The notes under the pieces are model-generated. The model was not told where the DNA came from. It did not search any database and saw only the letters and a list, made by a program, of their open reading frames with translations. The position numbers and the translations under genes are program-made. This document shows, in pieces, positions 11,997-23,373 of a stretch of DNA of 64,000 bases; within the stretch, counting starts at the first letter, position 1; each line of letters opens with the position of its first letter. Source of the stretch: Medakamo hakoo (Eukaryota > Chlorophyta > Trebouxiophyceae > Coccomyxaceae). The DNA lies in contig CP089454.1 of the NCBI GenBank assembly GCA_026636295.1, positions 62,001 to 126,000 of the forward strand, written 5' to 3'.

Positions 11997-12389
11997 GGGA
12001 CGGGGCGGGGGGGGGCGGGAGGGGTGTGAGAGGGCGCAGATTGAGAGTGAGAGAGAGCAGAGAGTTTCATTGTTGTCCGTGAAAAAAAGGCGAGCGTGCG
12101 TTCGCGGGACTGTTTTTCTTCGCTGGTGGTGGTGGTGGTGGTGGGGGCGACGACGGCACAGCGGTGTTTTTTTTTCGGGCGGCCTTGCACCGGCCTCGCA
12201 CACAACCCCAACGCATCCCTCGCCCGCGCTCCCGCCTCTCCCACTCCGCGGAGGGCTTCTTAGACTGCTCGTGTCTCGCATCGCCCTTGGCAGCACAGGG
12301 CCAACGACGCGCACCGCGTCCGTTGACTGAGACACTCCCACCGCCGCATTTGTCGGCCAGCGTTTTTGGCCGCCGCATCTCAAAACGCC
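11997..12389. other. Spacer and 5' UTR before IMP3
   Basis: This 393-bp spacer contains a (GTG)n-like run near 12127-12146 and a T-run near 12165-12175. No coding exon is supportable. It presumably carries the chorismate mutase 3' end and the IMP3 promoter. Confidence 0.5.
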
Positions 12390-13072
12390 ATGCGCCAGCT
12401 CCGCCACCATGAGCAGAAACTGCTCAAGAAGGTGGACTTCCTGCAGTGGAAACGAGAGCACAACCTGCGGGAGCTGCAGGTGAGAAGGATTTTGGCCGAG
12501 GGACGGGGAGGAGCGAGAGCGGAAGACCGAGCGTGGCGGCTGGCCGCACCTCCAACCCGCCTCCCTTTCATCGTCTCATCGGCGCTCCGCCCGTCGTCCC
12601 ATCCCCCCAGGTCATGCGCCGGTACCACATCCAGGGCCGGGACGACTACTCGGCCTACAATCGCCTGTGCGGCCTGGTCACAAAGCTGGCGGCCACCCTG
12701 AAACGCCTCCCGCCGGACGACCCGGACCGCATCGAGTTGACGGACGCCCTCCTGGGCCGCCTCTACGACCTGGGCGTCATCCCGACGCGGCGCTCCCTGG
12801 CCGACGTTGCGGCCCTGTCCACGGCCGCCTTTGCCCGGCGGCGGCTGGCCATCGTCATGGTCCGCCTGCGCATGGCGGACACGCCCCGAGCGGCGGCGGC
12901 GTTCATTGAAGCGGGGCACGTGCGCGTGGGGCCCGACCCCATCACCGACCCGGCCTTTCACGTCTCGCGCGCCGCGGAGGACTGGGTGACCTGGACGGAC
13001 ACCAGCGGGATCAAGAGGAAGGTGGCGGCGTACAATGACGCGGTGGACGACTTCGACTTGCTGGCGGCGTGA
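12390..13072 (+). CDS. IMP3: IMP3, U3 small nucleolar ribonucleoprotein
   Basis: Component of the Mpp10-Imp3-Imp4 subcomplex of the small-subunit processome; it helps U3 snoRNA pair with pre-18S rRNA. Exons 12390-12479 and 12611-13072 (phase 0, donor GTGAGA) give 183 aa, the same length as yeast Imp3. Recognisable blocks are MRQLRHHEQKLLKKVDFLQWK, REHNLRELQVMRRYHIQGRDDYSAYN, LCGLVTKLAATLKRLPPDDP and RIELTDALLGRLYDLGVIPTRRSL. The C-terminal S4 RNA-binding domain runs FARRRLAIVMVRLRMADTP to AGHVRVGPDPITDPAFHVSRAAEDWVTW. The in-frame TTG upstream was rejected in favour of the ATG. The stop lies 97 bp from the convergent SYP81 stop. Confidence 0.95.
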
Positions 13073-13169
13073 AAGGGGTGGTGGGTGGTGGTGGCGGTGG
13101 TGGGGGTCCTAGGCTTAGTGACACACGAACACACGACACCTTTTTCTATACACGCACACCCCCCCTCTC

Positions 13170-14524
13170 TCAACTAGACAGCCAGTCGGCTAACAGGATG
13201 GCCAGTGCCGCCGCAACCAGGGCGTAAAAAGTCAGCCTCCGACTCCCAACCCCGGCCGCGTTGGCTTTGGCCAGCTGGACGTTCCCGCGCCCGACATTTT
13301 CCACGGCGCTCACAGCGTCCGCGTACAGCCCCTCAATCACCGCGGCCTGGGACGCCACCTGCGCGGAGAAGGCCTGGGACAGGGCCGCGACTTCGCGGGC
13401 CGTCGCTTCGGCGCGGGCGGCGTCGGTGCCTAGGGCGACGAGTTCGGCGACCAGCGCGGCCGACTCGGTCGCGAGGGCCTGCGTCAACTGCGGGCGCGGC
13501 GGCGGCGCCACAGCCGGCGCGGTCGCGTTGGCTTCCGCGATCAGCGCGGCCGCGTCGGCCGTCGCTGACGCGACCGCCGACCCGGACCGCCGCGACCGGG
13601 AAGGTGAGGGGGCGGTCGTGTCGGCGCGGGCCCTGGCCGCCGCGACCGCCCCCCTCAGCGCGGCTTCGCCCGCCGCCCGCGCCGCGGCGGCCGCGCCATA
13701 CCTCGCCGCCCGCGCCCGGTCAAAGACGCCCGAGACGCCTGCCAGCCTCTCAGCCAGGATCAAGGCGACGCCGTGGCGGTGGGCGGAGACGGTCGCGGAG
13801 GTGGAGGGCGGCGACGCAGCAGCGGCCGCGCGTTCGAGGGACGCCACGTGGCGCGCGCACGACCGCACGTACGACCCAGCCTCCGCTTCGATGCGGTCGC
13901 GCTCGGCTTCGGAGACAGCGCCGGGCGTGGCGTAGTCGGTGCGGGTGGCCCGGATGAAGGCGGACAGGGCCGCGATGGAGCGGGACTGAGTGGGAGTGGG
14001 GAGTGGGGACGGGCCGTGGGTGTGTGGAGGTGTGTGTGGTGGTGTGCTACGCACCACCCCACAAAAAAACAGCACCACCAGAAAAAACTCACCACGTCCG
14101 ACGCAGCAGCCATGAAGTCGGAGGGCGGGGCTGTCGAAGCGCCCGCGGCCCGGGCGGCGTCCAGGTCGGCCTGTGAGTGACGGGTGGGTTGGTGGGGGGT
14201 GGTGAGAAGGGGTGGCGCACACCGACGGGGGCGTTTTTTTGGAGCTGCAACACCATCGCCTTTTTCTCCGCGCCTCGCTGATGAACCATGGGCCGCGTGC
14301 AAGAGGCTGGTTGGTCGAGGGTCGGCGGTGGGGCGGGCACCGGCGGTGGAAAACCAGGCCGGCGATGTGAAAAGGCTGGCGACCGAAAAAAACGCATGGC
14401 GCTCAGCTCTCCCCCTCCCCCTCACCTGTGCCACCCCGGCCCGCGCTGCAGCGCTCGCGACGGCTGTGAGGTAGGCGGGCGTCTTGTCGGCCAGCGGCTC
14501 CGGCGGGAGGACGGCCACCGCCAT
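13170..14524 (-). CDS. SYP81: Qa-SNARE of the ER, syntaxin-18/SYP81 type
   Basis: Mediates fusion of Golgi-derived (COPI) vesicles with the ER (Ufe1/Syx18/SYP81). Exons on the minus strand: 14426-14524, 14093-14170 and 13170-13985; phase 0 throughout, 330 aa. The N-terminal family block is visible (SIAALSAFIRATRTDYATPG, then SEAERDRIEAEAGSYVRSC). The C-terminal SNARE helix contains EVAALSQAFSAQVASQAAVI and the adjoining EGLYADAVSAVENVGRGN. A single C-terminal anchor follows (TFYALVAAALAILLADWLSS), ending like animal syntaxin-18. The middle is Ala-rich and diverged. The start ATG (MAVAVLPPEP) is not strongly fixed, as the frame is open further upstream. The gene is head-to-head with the C2H2 gene (231 bp between ATGs). 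Confidence 0.82.
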
Positions 14525-14755
14525 GGCTGGGTGGACGCCGGCGGCGCGTGCACAGGCACACGGAGAGACCCCGAAACAGCGTTTGGAAGAGCGGGGGCCT
14601 ACGCCCGTCGCGCTGCTTTTGGCCTGCAGAGCCATCTTTCGCGCACCTCCAAACCCGAGCGCGCGCGCACAAACCGGGCGCCGGGCCCGATCTGCACCCC
14701 TACCCCGACCTGCGGCCCACATTCTCAAGGCCGGGCCCTGCCCGAGTGTGTCAGA

Positions 14756-17117
14756 ATGAAGGCATCGCAGGCGGCGCCGGGCGCGGCCGACCTTCCTCCG
14801 GCCAAGGTCGCCGCGCGCACTCGCACGGAGCTTTCGCCGCCGGTGCCAGAGCCGGCCGAGGCGGCGCCGTCCACGCCTCGAAGGCTGGACTCCTCTGACG
14901 GCGAGTGTGAGGCTAGCAGCTCCCCTAGTGGGGGGCTGGCCGTGGCCAGGTGGGTTTGGATTGGGGCGGCGGGCGGCGGTGCGCCCCTCCAATTGGAGGG
15001 GGGCCTGGCGCGCGAGGGCGCGGGCGGCCCTGCAGGCTTTCCCCCAGCGGCCAGGGCAGGGCCGCCTTTCGCCTGCCACCCTCTCTCACGCCATCCCCTC
15101 CAACATGTGTGCACACACACGCACGCAAAGCAGCCCGCCGGCCACGGCGCCCCGCCCTTCCCCCTTTGCGGCGTTGGCGACGTCCACAGCCGGGGAAGGC
15201 GACGAGGGCGGGGGCGGCGCGCCGCCGCCCAAGCCATCGTCCAAGCCGACGTCCAACCTGCGCCCGCGCTCGGCCACCAAGTCGGTCCGCTTCGACGAGC
15301 CGCCGCCCGCGTCGTCCGGGCCGCCGGCAACCACCGCTCCATCAGGCGCGCCAGCCCCGCCCACCCCGGCCCTGCTCCCCTCCGGCGGGTCGATCTGCCT
15401 CTCGGCCCCGCACTGGTGCGCGGTGTGCGGCGTCGCCGCGACCTCGGCCGCCAACCTGGCCGACCACGTCCGCGGGCGGCGCCACGCCCGCCGCCTGGCC
15501 TGGCTGCGGAGCGGGGGCCTGGCGGGCGCCATGAGCGGCGCGGCAGGAGGCGGGGAGGACGGCGGCGAGCCGGCCGAGCCGGGCGGCGGCGCCGCCCCGG
15601 CGCCGCCGCCGCCGACGGCCCTCCTCCGCCGCGGCGACTCCCGCACCGGGTCGGGCCGGCCCCTGGTCGGGGACCTGGGCCCGTCCACGTCGCCCGACGC
15701 GGACACGGGCGTCTACGCCCTGCCGTCCGCCTTCCCGCTCGTCCGCATCGGCTCCGTCATCCTGCCGTCCTCCATGGACCTGCGCGCGTGGTTGGACGAG
15801 TGCCAGGAAGTGGCGCTCGCCGGCACGCCCGGGGGCGCCGGGGGGCGGCGGTGCAGCGACCGGGCGTCCGGTGCCGGGTCGTGCGGGCCGTCCACGCCGT
15901 CTGCTGGTGCTGCTGCCGCCGCCGCTGCCGCGGCCCGTGGCGCGGCCGCCGCCCTCGACGCTGCCGCCTCGCTCGGCGGCGGCGGCCGCCACGAATGCCG
16001 GGTGTGCGGCATCGCGGCCACGTCGGCCTCGCACTTGGAAGCGCACCTGGCGGGTCGTCGCCACCGTCGCCGGGCGGAGGACCGGGCGGCGGCCGGGGCT
16101 GCCGCGGCGGTGGCGGCCATGAAGGGCGGCGGCGGCGGCGGTGGGGAGGACGGCGGCGCGGGAGGCGCGGGTGGCGACGTGGCGGCGCGCGCCGCCGAGC
16201 CGGCCCCTCCGCCGCCTGCCGCGCCCGCCCACCCGACCCCACGCCACTACTGCCCGACGTGCGACATCACCGCCACGTCCGCCGACCATCTGGCGGCGCA
16301 CCTGGAGGGCAAAGCCCACGCGCGCCGGCTGGCGAGCGGCCACCTGCCCAGCGTGCGTGCGGGCGTGCCTGCGCTGGATGGCCTGATTGCCAGTGTGAAA
16401 GGTGGGGCGGTGCCCGCTGCGGCCGCCTTGCCTGCCATTGCCGTGGGCAAGGCGGGCGACGCGGGCGCGGACGACGGCGGCAAGGAGGGCGAGCAAGGCA
16501 AACAGGCGGCGTGCGTCGCCGGAGACGGAGGCGACGACGACGACCCGCTGGCCCCATCCGCCCTCCTCCCCACCACGCCACTCATGTTTGAGTGTGAGGC
16601 GTGTGGCGTGGCCACCGACTGCCGGGCGGCCGCGGCGGCGCACGAAGCCGGGCCCGCGCATGCCGCGCAGGCGGCGCGGGTCGCTGCCGCGATGGAGAAA
16701 GCGGTGGCGGCCGCGGAAGCGGCGGCGGGGAAGAAGAAAGAGAAGGCGGGTGGTGCGGTTGCTGCGACGCGGGCGGCGTCGACGCCCGTGCCTGGTGGGA
16801 GCGGTAACGGCGCGGGCCGGCCGGGCCGGCCGCGTGGCGGGCGGCGGGCGAGCGCGAGCGGGGGTGGCGGCGGCGGTGACGGCGGTGGGCGGCACTGTGC
16901 GCCGGCTTTCCACCCGCACCACCCCGCCGGCTACGCCGGCTGGGCGTACTACGGCCCGCCGCCAGCGGTCGTGTACCACCACCACCAGGGGTACGGCCCG
17001 CACGCGGCGGCGGCGATGTGGGCGGCGGGCGGCGGGCACGCGCCCCTCCCACACCCGCACCAGTGGGCGGGCGCGCCCGCGTACGAACCGGCCGCCGGGC
17101 GCGGCCGCGGGCAGTAG
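14756..17117 (+). CDS. Four-finger C2H2 (U1/JAZ-like) zinc finger protein
   Basis: Exons 14756-14949 and 15134-17117 (donor GTGGGT, phase 2 closing with AG+C) give 725 aa. Three fingers share the pattern CxxC-x12-H-x5-H typical of the U1/JAZ/matrin-like class, which often binds double-stranded RNA or RNP particles: near residues 158 (HWCAVCGVAATSAANLADHV), 351 (HECRVCGIAATSASHLEAHL) and 436 (HYCPTCDITATSADHLAAHL). Each ends in an R/K-R/A-H-A/R-R-R basic tail. A fourth, degenerate finger lies near 550 (FECEACGVATDCRAAAAAH). Linkers are Ala/Gly/Pro low complexity. The C-terminus is rich in Gly, His and Tyr (GYAGWAYYGPPPAVVYHHHQ) and ends GRGRGQ, resembling RNA-binding prion-like tails. An RNA-related role is inference. 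No ortholog is recognised. Confidence 0.75.
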
Positions 17118-18170
17118 GACAGTGCGTGTTTGAGAGGAGTTGAGAAGTTGAGTAGGGGGGTGTCCGGGGTTGTATGACTAGCGAGCGTGTGTGTGTGGGG
17201 TGGAGGTGGTGGTGGAGGGCGCGGGACGCCCCCACCACTCCCTTTTAACGCGCGCGTGAAGGGAGTGCTGGGGGAGGCGGGGCGGGGGACCCCCCGGCCC
17301 GACCCCCGGCCCCCCACGTTCGGGAGGGGTGTTGTGTGTTGTAGTACAGAGAAGGCGCCTGCTGGCCGCCCGGCGGCAAACGCACACACCTCGGACCTCG
17401 GTCTTTCCGCCGGCCTGCCCAGAGCGCGGCCGGTGGCCGTGGGGAAGGTTCGCGGCGAGTCCAGGTGCAGGCTCCGGGCCTGACACCAGGCGGGGAGTGT
17501 GACGGACGGCGCGCGCGCAGCGGCTCGGAGCAGGAGAGCGGGCCTGCTCCCTTGGCCACTCCTGCTTTCACGAGCGCGCATTCTCGTTTCGGCGCCGTCC
17601 CGGACGCTGCCAGACCCTTACGCCCACGCCGACACCCTCTCGTCGGTCTGTAGATCCTCTTCTGACGCGGCAGGTACGCGTTGCGCCCAATTCGGGGTCC
17701 CCACGGCCGGCGGGCGGGACTGTGCGCGACGCCCCGCGGGCTGTGGCTTGGAGGCGCTCCCTCCCCTTTGGAAGAGCGGCCAGCCCGCCGCAGGGCCATC
17801 CGAGACTTGGTCCCACCCGCCACGCGCTTCGCTTTGTCCTAGACCCTCGTGATGCGGGGGTCTCCATTCCGGTGGGAGGGGAGGGCGGCCGCAACGGGAG
17901 GCGGTCCCTTCGCATCGGCGTCTAGCGCCTTTGTTCGTTGACGTCCGGCAGGCTAACTGAGGGCAGGCCGCCGCCTCCCTTGCCCACGCACTCACACCAT
18001 TTCCGTCACCTACCGTGCCCCACACAATCCATACCAGGTGCCCCATCTAGGCTCCTACCGGGTTAGAAAGAGCTTTCCTTGCGCCGCGACTCTTCGCTCG
18101 CGGCTTTCGTTCGCGACCCGTCGCGAGCGCGCGAAACTGGCACAAGGCCCGCCTTAGTTTTTTTCTAGCG
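17118..18170. other. Long intergenic spacer
   Basis: This is one of the longest non-coding stretches in the window (1053 bp). ORFs here have no domain, no matching splice partners and no repeated structure. From about 17640 the base composition is slightly less GC-rich than in the genes, with small hairpin-like GC segments (for example near 18085-18140). I see no tRNA boxes. It probably includes the 5' UTR and promoter of the downstream CslA/C gene. Confidence 0.5.
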
Positions 18171-20374
18171 ATGGCTTTTCACAGCGTCGGCGCCGTCGGC
18201 GCGGCCTACGGCGCGTACGTCGGCCTCCTCAACATCCTTGTCAAGGTCGCCATCGCCCTGTCCGTCCTGTGCTCGCTCGACCGTGTCGTGCACGTGGCCC
18301 TGTACTTCAAGTTCAAACTCAAGGGCTTCCTGACCGGCCGCCGCCCGGAAGACGAGTTCTCGTGCCGGCCGCTGCCTGACCCGGCCGCCTACGCGCTGGT
18401 GTACCCGAAAGTGGCGGTCCAGCTGCCCATGTTCAACGAGCGCGCGGTGTGCCAAGCCATCATCGACTCGGCGTGCGAGATGGCCTGGCCGCGCGAGCGC
18501 TTCTGCGTCCAGGTGAGAATTGGGGGCGGGGAGCCGTGTGCGAGGCCGGATGGAGGTTGTGCTGCGACCGGTGGGGTTGGACGCGCGCGGGAAGCGGCGC
18601 ACGCGGCTCGCGCGCCGCGTTTCTTGGCGAGCGCGAGTGTTTTTTTTTCGCGCGCGCTGGCCAGCCTAGCGACGCCGATGCGACTCGGCGCTGCCTGCTT
18701 CCTTGGCCGCGTCGCCGGGATGGCTTCCGCCGCCGCCGCGCCTTGTCTGCCCTTTCCGATGGCTTGGACGTAGACCGGCAATGGATTTGGACGGACGGCT
18801 TGGCCGAATGGGCGCCTCCAACCCTCCCATCGCGAGCCTTTCAAGCCGAGGCAGCGCCCCCGGCTGGTGCGCCCGCGAGCCGTTCCCGCTCCCCATCCAC
18901 CCACCCCTCACACCACCCCTCCCCCACCCCCACCCCACACCCTCGCCCCACACTCCCTCCCCCCCAGGTCCTCGACGACTCGACGGACAAGACCACCCGC
19001 GACCTGGTCGACGACAAGGTCGCCGAATGGCGCGAGCGCGGCGTCAACGTGTACGCCCTGCGCCGCACCAACCGGTCGGGCTACAAGGCCGGCGCGCTCA
19101 AGGAGGGCCTGGAAGAGCTGGCCGACTTTGATTACGTCGCCATCTTTGACGCCGACTTCAAGCCGGAGCCCGACTTCCTGACGTCGACGGTGCCGTACCT
19201 GATCGACAACCCGGAGGTCGGCTACGTCCAGGCCCGGTGGACGTTCACCAACCCGGACGAGTCGTACCTGACCAAGGCCCAGGAGATTTCCCTCAACTTC
19301 CACGTCAAGTGCGAGCAGTGGGTCCACTTTGCGGAGGGCTCCTTCTTCAACTTCAACGGCACGGCCGGCGTGTGGCGCCGCAAGACCATCGTCACCGTCG
19401 GCGGCTGGCAATCCCGCACCACCGTCGAGGACATGGACCTGTCCCTGCGCACGTTCGTCAACGGGTGGAAGGCGATCTACCTGACGGACGTGACTTGCGT
19501 CAATGAGCTGCCCGCCCAGTTCGCGGCGTACCGCAAGCAGCAGCACCGGTGGACGTGCGGGCCCATCCAGCTGTGGCTGAAGGCGACCAAGGACATCTGG
19601 GCGTCGTCCCTGCCGCTGGCCGCCAAGGTCAACCTGCTGGGCGTGTACTTTGGCATCCGCAAGTTCTCGACGCACTGGGTCTCGCTCGGCTTCTTCTGCA
19701 CGCTCGTCCCCCTGTCCGTCTTCTCCCCGGAAGTCCGCATCCCGCTGTGGGCGCTCGTCCACCTGCCCGTCGTCGTCACCGTCACCACCGCCATCTTCAC
19801 GCCCAAGGGCTGGCTGCACGCCATCCTGTACGTGCTGTTCGAGAACGCGATGGGCTTTGTCAAGATGGGCGCGGTCGTCGCGGGCCTGCTCGACCTGAAG
19901 CACGCGAACGAGTGGGTGGTGACGACCAAGCTGGGCTCGTCCGACAAGCGCCCCGGCACGGCGGCCGCCGCCCCGCCGCGCCAGTGCCGCGTCTGGCCCC
20001 AGGAAGCCGCCATGTCCGTGTTTGTGCTGACGGCCGCGCTCTACGCCATCTTCTCCGCCGACAAGTGGTCGTTCGCCGTCTTCCTGACGCTGCAGGGCCT
20101 GGTCTTCCTGGCCTTTGGCCTGAACTGGATCGACGCCGGCAATGTGCTGGGCCAGCGCCTGGGCGGGTGAGTGTCTTGGTTTTGTGGGTGTGCTTTTTTA
20201 TTATTATCCCCGGGGGAGGCGGGGAGAAAAAACAAAAAACTCACGCGCGCGCTCCCCGCCCCCTCCTCTCCCGCCCTCACCCACAGCTACGGCGCCGCCG
20301 CGGGCGCGGCCACGCCCAAGAAGGCCAAGGTTGAGAACGGCGCGCCCCTGGCCAAGCGGACCTTCACTATGTGA
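18171..20374 (+). CDS. CSLA: CslA/CslC-type glycosyltransferase family 2 (beta-mannan or glucan synthase)
   Basis: A Golgi membrane polysaccharide synthase that polymerises a beta-1,4 backbone (mannan for CslA, glucan of xyloglucan for CslC). Exons 18171-18512, 18968-20166 and 20287-20374 (phases 0 and 2) give 542 aa, the CslA length. There is an N-terminal membrane span (about 12-45), then the cytosolic GT2 domain: LPMFNE, VLDDSTD (115-121), IFDADFKPEPDF (DAD 175-177), GFNGTAGVW-like FNFNGTAGVWR, TVEDMDL (ED near 269) and QQHRW (305-309). Several C-terminal spans follow. Green algae hold a CslA/CslC-like gene basal to both land-plant families, so the symbol is provisional and the product (mannan or glucan) is undecided. 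The last exon encodes a Lys-rich cytosolic tail. Confidence 0.92.
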
Positions 20375-21186
20375 GGACTCCGCCGCGCGCCTGAATTTCT
20401 AAAAATTGCTTATCCGTTCTCCCCCCTTGTTTCGTCTTTGGCGTGTGAGTGTGTGTGTGTGCGTGCGTGGTGTGGTGGTGGGTGTTGGGGGAAGTTGAGT
20501 CGAGTGTGTGCCCGGGTTGGTTCCTTCTTCTGATTGTGTGGCGGGGGGTGCGTGAGGGTGAGGGAGTTGAGAGTGCGTGCGTGCGTGGGCATCCTGCCCC
20601 AAAATTCCGTGTGTGTGTGTGGGGGGGGGGGTGGTCGTGTGTGGGCGGGCGGTGTGTGTTTGGGTGGAAGAGAGGGGCGGTTTGCGGCACGGGCCGCGGG
20701 TGGTTTCGAGAGAGGGTGTGGGGAGGGAAGGGGATGGAGAGAAGCGACGAGTGCCCCGGTCCTGCACGGGCGCGCCAACCCGACCCGTCTGCCGCGGTGA
20801 AGAGGTGTGTGGGCCGTTTCCTGCGCGGGCTGCGCCCGCGGCGGCCACTTAAAAAAAACACACCCTGAGACCGCGGCGGGCGGGCGTGGGATGGAGCGCC
20901 CGGCCTCCGACCGCGCTGTGCCCGTTTCCGTGCGTCTCCGTTCCCGGAACTCCCGCCCCTGTTCTGTGTGTGTCCCGCACCCCCTCCTCCACTTTGTTCC
21001 CCCGCTAGTAAGAAAAAACACCAAGAACAAGAAAATCAAGACCTCTTGCGTGAGTGCAAAAAAAGTCTCTTCGCTCTCTTCCTTCTTTCTTGGACGGAGA
21101 GAGGGAAAATTTTCTCTCTGCACTGCGAAAAAAAGGCCGCCTCACGGCCGCTCCCACCTCTCGTCCTTCTCGTCCTCCATTCTGCC
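20375..21186. other. Intergenic spacer with GT-rich and G-rich simple sequence
   Basis: The 812 bp after the CslA/C stop are GT-rich on the plus strand (GTGTGTGCGT-type runs at 20440-20480 and near 20608-20650, with ten G near 20622-20632), followed by an unusually AT-rich patch at about 21005-21135. No exon with family similarity was found on either strand. It probably contains the 3' UTR of CslA/C and the promoter of the YHYH gene. Confidence 0.5.
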
Positions 21187-23315
21187 ATGGTACTCAAGGT
21201 GTGCCGCTCCTTTGCCGCCCGACCCACACAGGCGCACGCACCGGTGGCGTGCGCACGGCCCCACACACCACGTGGGTCGCAGTAGGCAGCGCCGCTTTGC
21301 GCTCCTGGACGCTGCGACCGGCCGCACACGCCAGCCCGCCCCCTCCATCCTGCCTCAAACAGAGTGAAAGCGGTTGAAGGCGAGCCAAAAAGTGGCCGCC
21401 GCCCGCGTCACGCGCCTGCGAAAATGCGCGCGTGTCCATGCATGCCGCGCGCGCATTTCGCGTGCGTTGGTGCTCACCCTCCCCCCCCCCCCCCCCCCCC
21501 CCACACCCTCTCCATCCCACACGCCCCCACCCCCCCGCTCCTCCATCCCACACGCCCCACCAGCTCCTCGCCGCCCTGGCCCTGGCCACGGCCGCAACCA
21601 CGGCCGCAGCATCCGACGGCGACGCCCTCTCCCTGGAACACGCCCTCAAGGCCGACGCCAAGGCCGGCGCGGCCGCCCTGGCAAGCGCCGTCAAGGCCAA
21701 GCTGCGCGCCGCGCTCCTCCACCCGGCCGCCGCCTACCCCACGTCCGGCTGGGCCGACCCCAACACGCCGCTGGCGCTGGTCTCCGCCCGCAACGGGTCC
21801 ACCACCCGCCACTGCGAGCGCAATGCCCAGTGCATCGACGCGTCCGGCCCCGGCACCTTTGGCGACGTGGCGGCCCTGCCCCCCACGCTCGCGCTCTCGA
21901 CCTCCACGCCCTGGACGGACGCGTCCGACCCGGACCGCCCGGTCCTCAACATTTCCGCCATCCCCTACGTGGAAGGCGCGGTCCCAGCGTCTGCCATCGA
22001 CCCGGCCGGCTCCATCTTCTCCGTGTCGATCGAGGGAGACCGCCGCGTCCTGCGCGGCAACGGGCTGCCGTCCACGCCCATGGGCTCCTTTCCCGTCGCC
22101 TCCACCAGCGCCGCGTACGAGTACTACTCTTCCCTCCCGGGCGGGACCAACCCGGCGACGGGGCAGCCCTACCAACCCAACGGCACGGCGGACGAGATTT
22201 ACGTCGCGCCGTACAACCTGACGAGCGTCCTGCCCGCGCACCCCAAAGTCGAGGGCGCCTTCCCAGTGGACTCGCTCATCGTGGGCGTGACGCTCACCGG
22301 CGCGGTCTGGCACGCGGAATGTGAGTTGTTGGTTGGCGTGCAGGGAGGAGGAGGGGTGGCGCGCGGGACAGGAGGAAGGGCGGCGGCCCGGGGCCCAGTC
22401 GGCGGCGCGCGTCCAAGGCGCGCGTCTCCCGCCGCGCCCTCTCACACACAGCACAAAAAAAAAACGCACGCACGCCCCCCTCCACCCCTCCACCCCCCAC
22501 CCCCCCGCCAGGCGCGTCCGACTCTGAAGGCGTGTATTACTCTCCAACCAATGTACTCCCCATGGACGCGTGCTGGGGCCACCCGTACGCCAACCAGTAC
22601 CACCTGCACGGCTACTCGTGGAAGTGCTTGCCCGACCAGGGCGGGCTGAAAGGGCACAGGTGTGTGTGTGTGTGGATCAGGCGGCGGCCGCCGCCCGGGG
22701 CGAGGTGGTTGCAACCTACCCACCAGGTTAGGTTGCAACCTAACCTGGTAGGTTAGGTTGCCGCGTCTTCGGTTGAATAAAAAAAACGCCGCCCGCCCGT
22801 CCCTCACAACCCTCCCCCCCCCCGCCCCCCCCTTCTCGCGCACCCGCTACCCCTCCCACACACACACCGCCAGCCCGCTCTTCGGCTACGCCCTGGATGG
22901 CTTTGGCATCTACGGCCCGCGCGACGTCGACGGCGCGCCCATCACCAACGCGGAACTGGACAAGTGCCACGGCCACGTCGGCTGGGTGGCCTGGGACGGG
23001 GGGAAGCCGGCGTTCATGTACCATTACCACCTCAACGCCGAATTCCCGTTTTCTGTCGGCTGCTTCCGGGGCAGCGTCGACTACTTTCGGGCCCTGGGCA
23101 GCGTCGAGATGCGCGAAACGCTGCTGCCCATCTACTCCAAGTCGTACGCGGCGACAAAGCTGCTGAACGCGCGCGCCGAAGTCAGCGGCGCGGCAGGCGT
23201 GGCCGAGTGGAACGAGACGACGGGCAAAGTTGGCGCGGTGAGCGGCTTCCTGACGGCAGCGGCGGGCGAGGTGGAGCGGGTGGAAGCCTTTAAATTCAAC
23301 GGGACGTCGCGCTGA
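21187..23315 (+). CDS. Secreted YHYH-domain protein
   Basis: Exons 21187-21198 (only 12 nt, MVLK), 21564-22320, 22512-22659 and 22874-23315. Phases 0, 1, 2 close exactly; 452 aa. Splicing the micro-exon creates a clean signal peptide, MVLKLLAALALATAATTAAAS. The mature protein has the YHYH domain: NGLPSTPMGSFPV, DACWGHPYANQYHLHGYSWKC, PLFGYALDGFGIYGPRDVDG, KCHGHVG, and the namesake FMYHYHLNAEFPFSVGCF with YHYH at residues 355-358. The family occurs in marine bacteria, algae and some animals, and its biochemical role is not established. The His/Cys-rich conserved motifs suggest metal binding (inference). The stop lies 58 bp from the convergent NUP107 stop. Confidence 0.87.
21481..21502. repeat. 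22-base C homopolymer in YHYH intron 1
   Basis: Exactly 22 C lie upstream of the 3' splice site of intron 1. Four other intronic G/C tracts in the window have 21 or 22 bases. Confidence 0.9.
22722..22749. repeat. 28-bp perfect palindrome within YHYH intron 3
   Basis: A self-complementary sequence with centre TTGCAA and arms ACCAGGTTAGG / CCTAACCTGGT. Partial extra copies of GGTTGCAACCTA (from 22708) and GGTAGGTTAGGTTGC (to about 22761) flank it. It is markedly AT-richer than its surroundings and lies inside intron 3 (22660-22873). Confidence 0.9.
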
Positions 23316-23373
23316 AAGGGCGGGGGCGGGGGTGTGCGCGTGTGTCATCCATCACCTGGCGCGCTCATGTTTT

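Noticed and set aside
17118-18170. tRNA or other structured RNA in the long spacer
   Set aside because: GC-rich hairpin-like stretches are present, but I found no A/B box pair or cloverleaf; a covariance search would be needed to exclude one.
22722-22765. Telomere-like repeats (TTAGG-type) in YHYH intron 3
   Set aside because: Only a few TTAGG units occur, within a palindrome rather than a tandem array, and they do not match the plant TTTAGGG unit.
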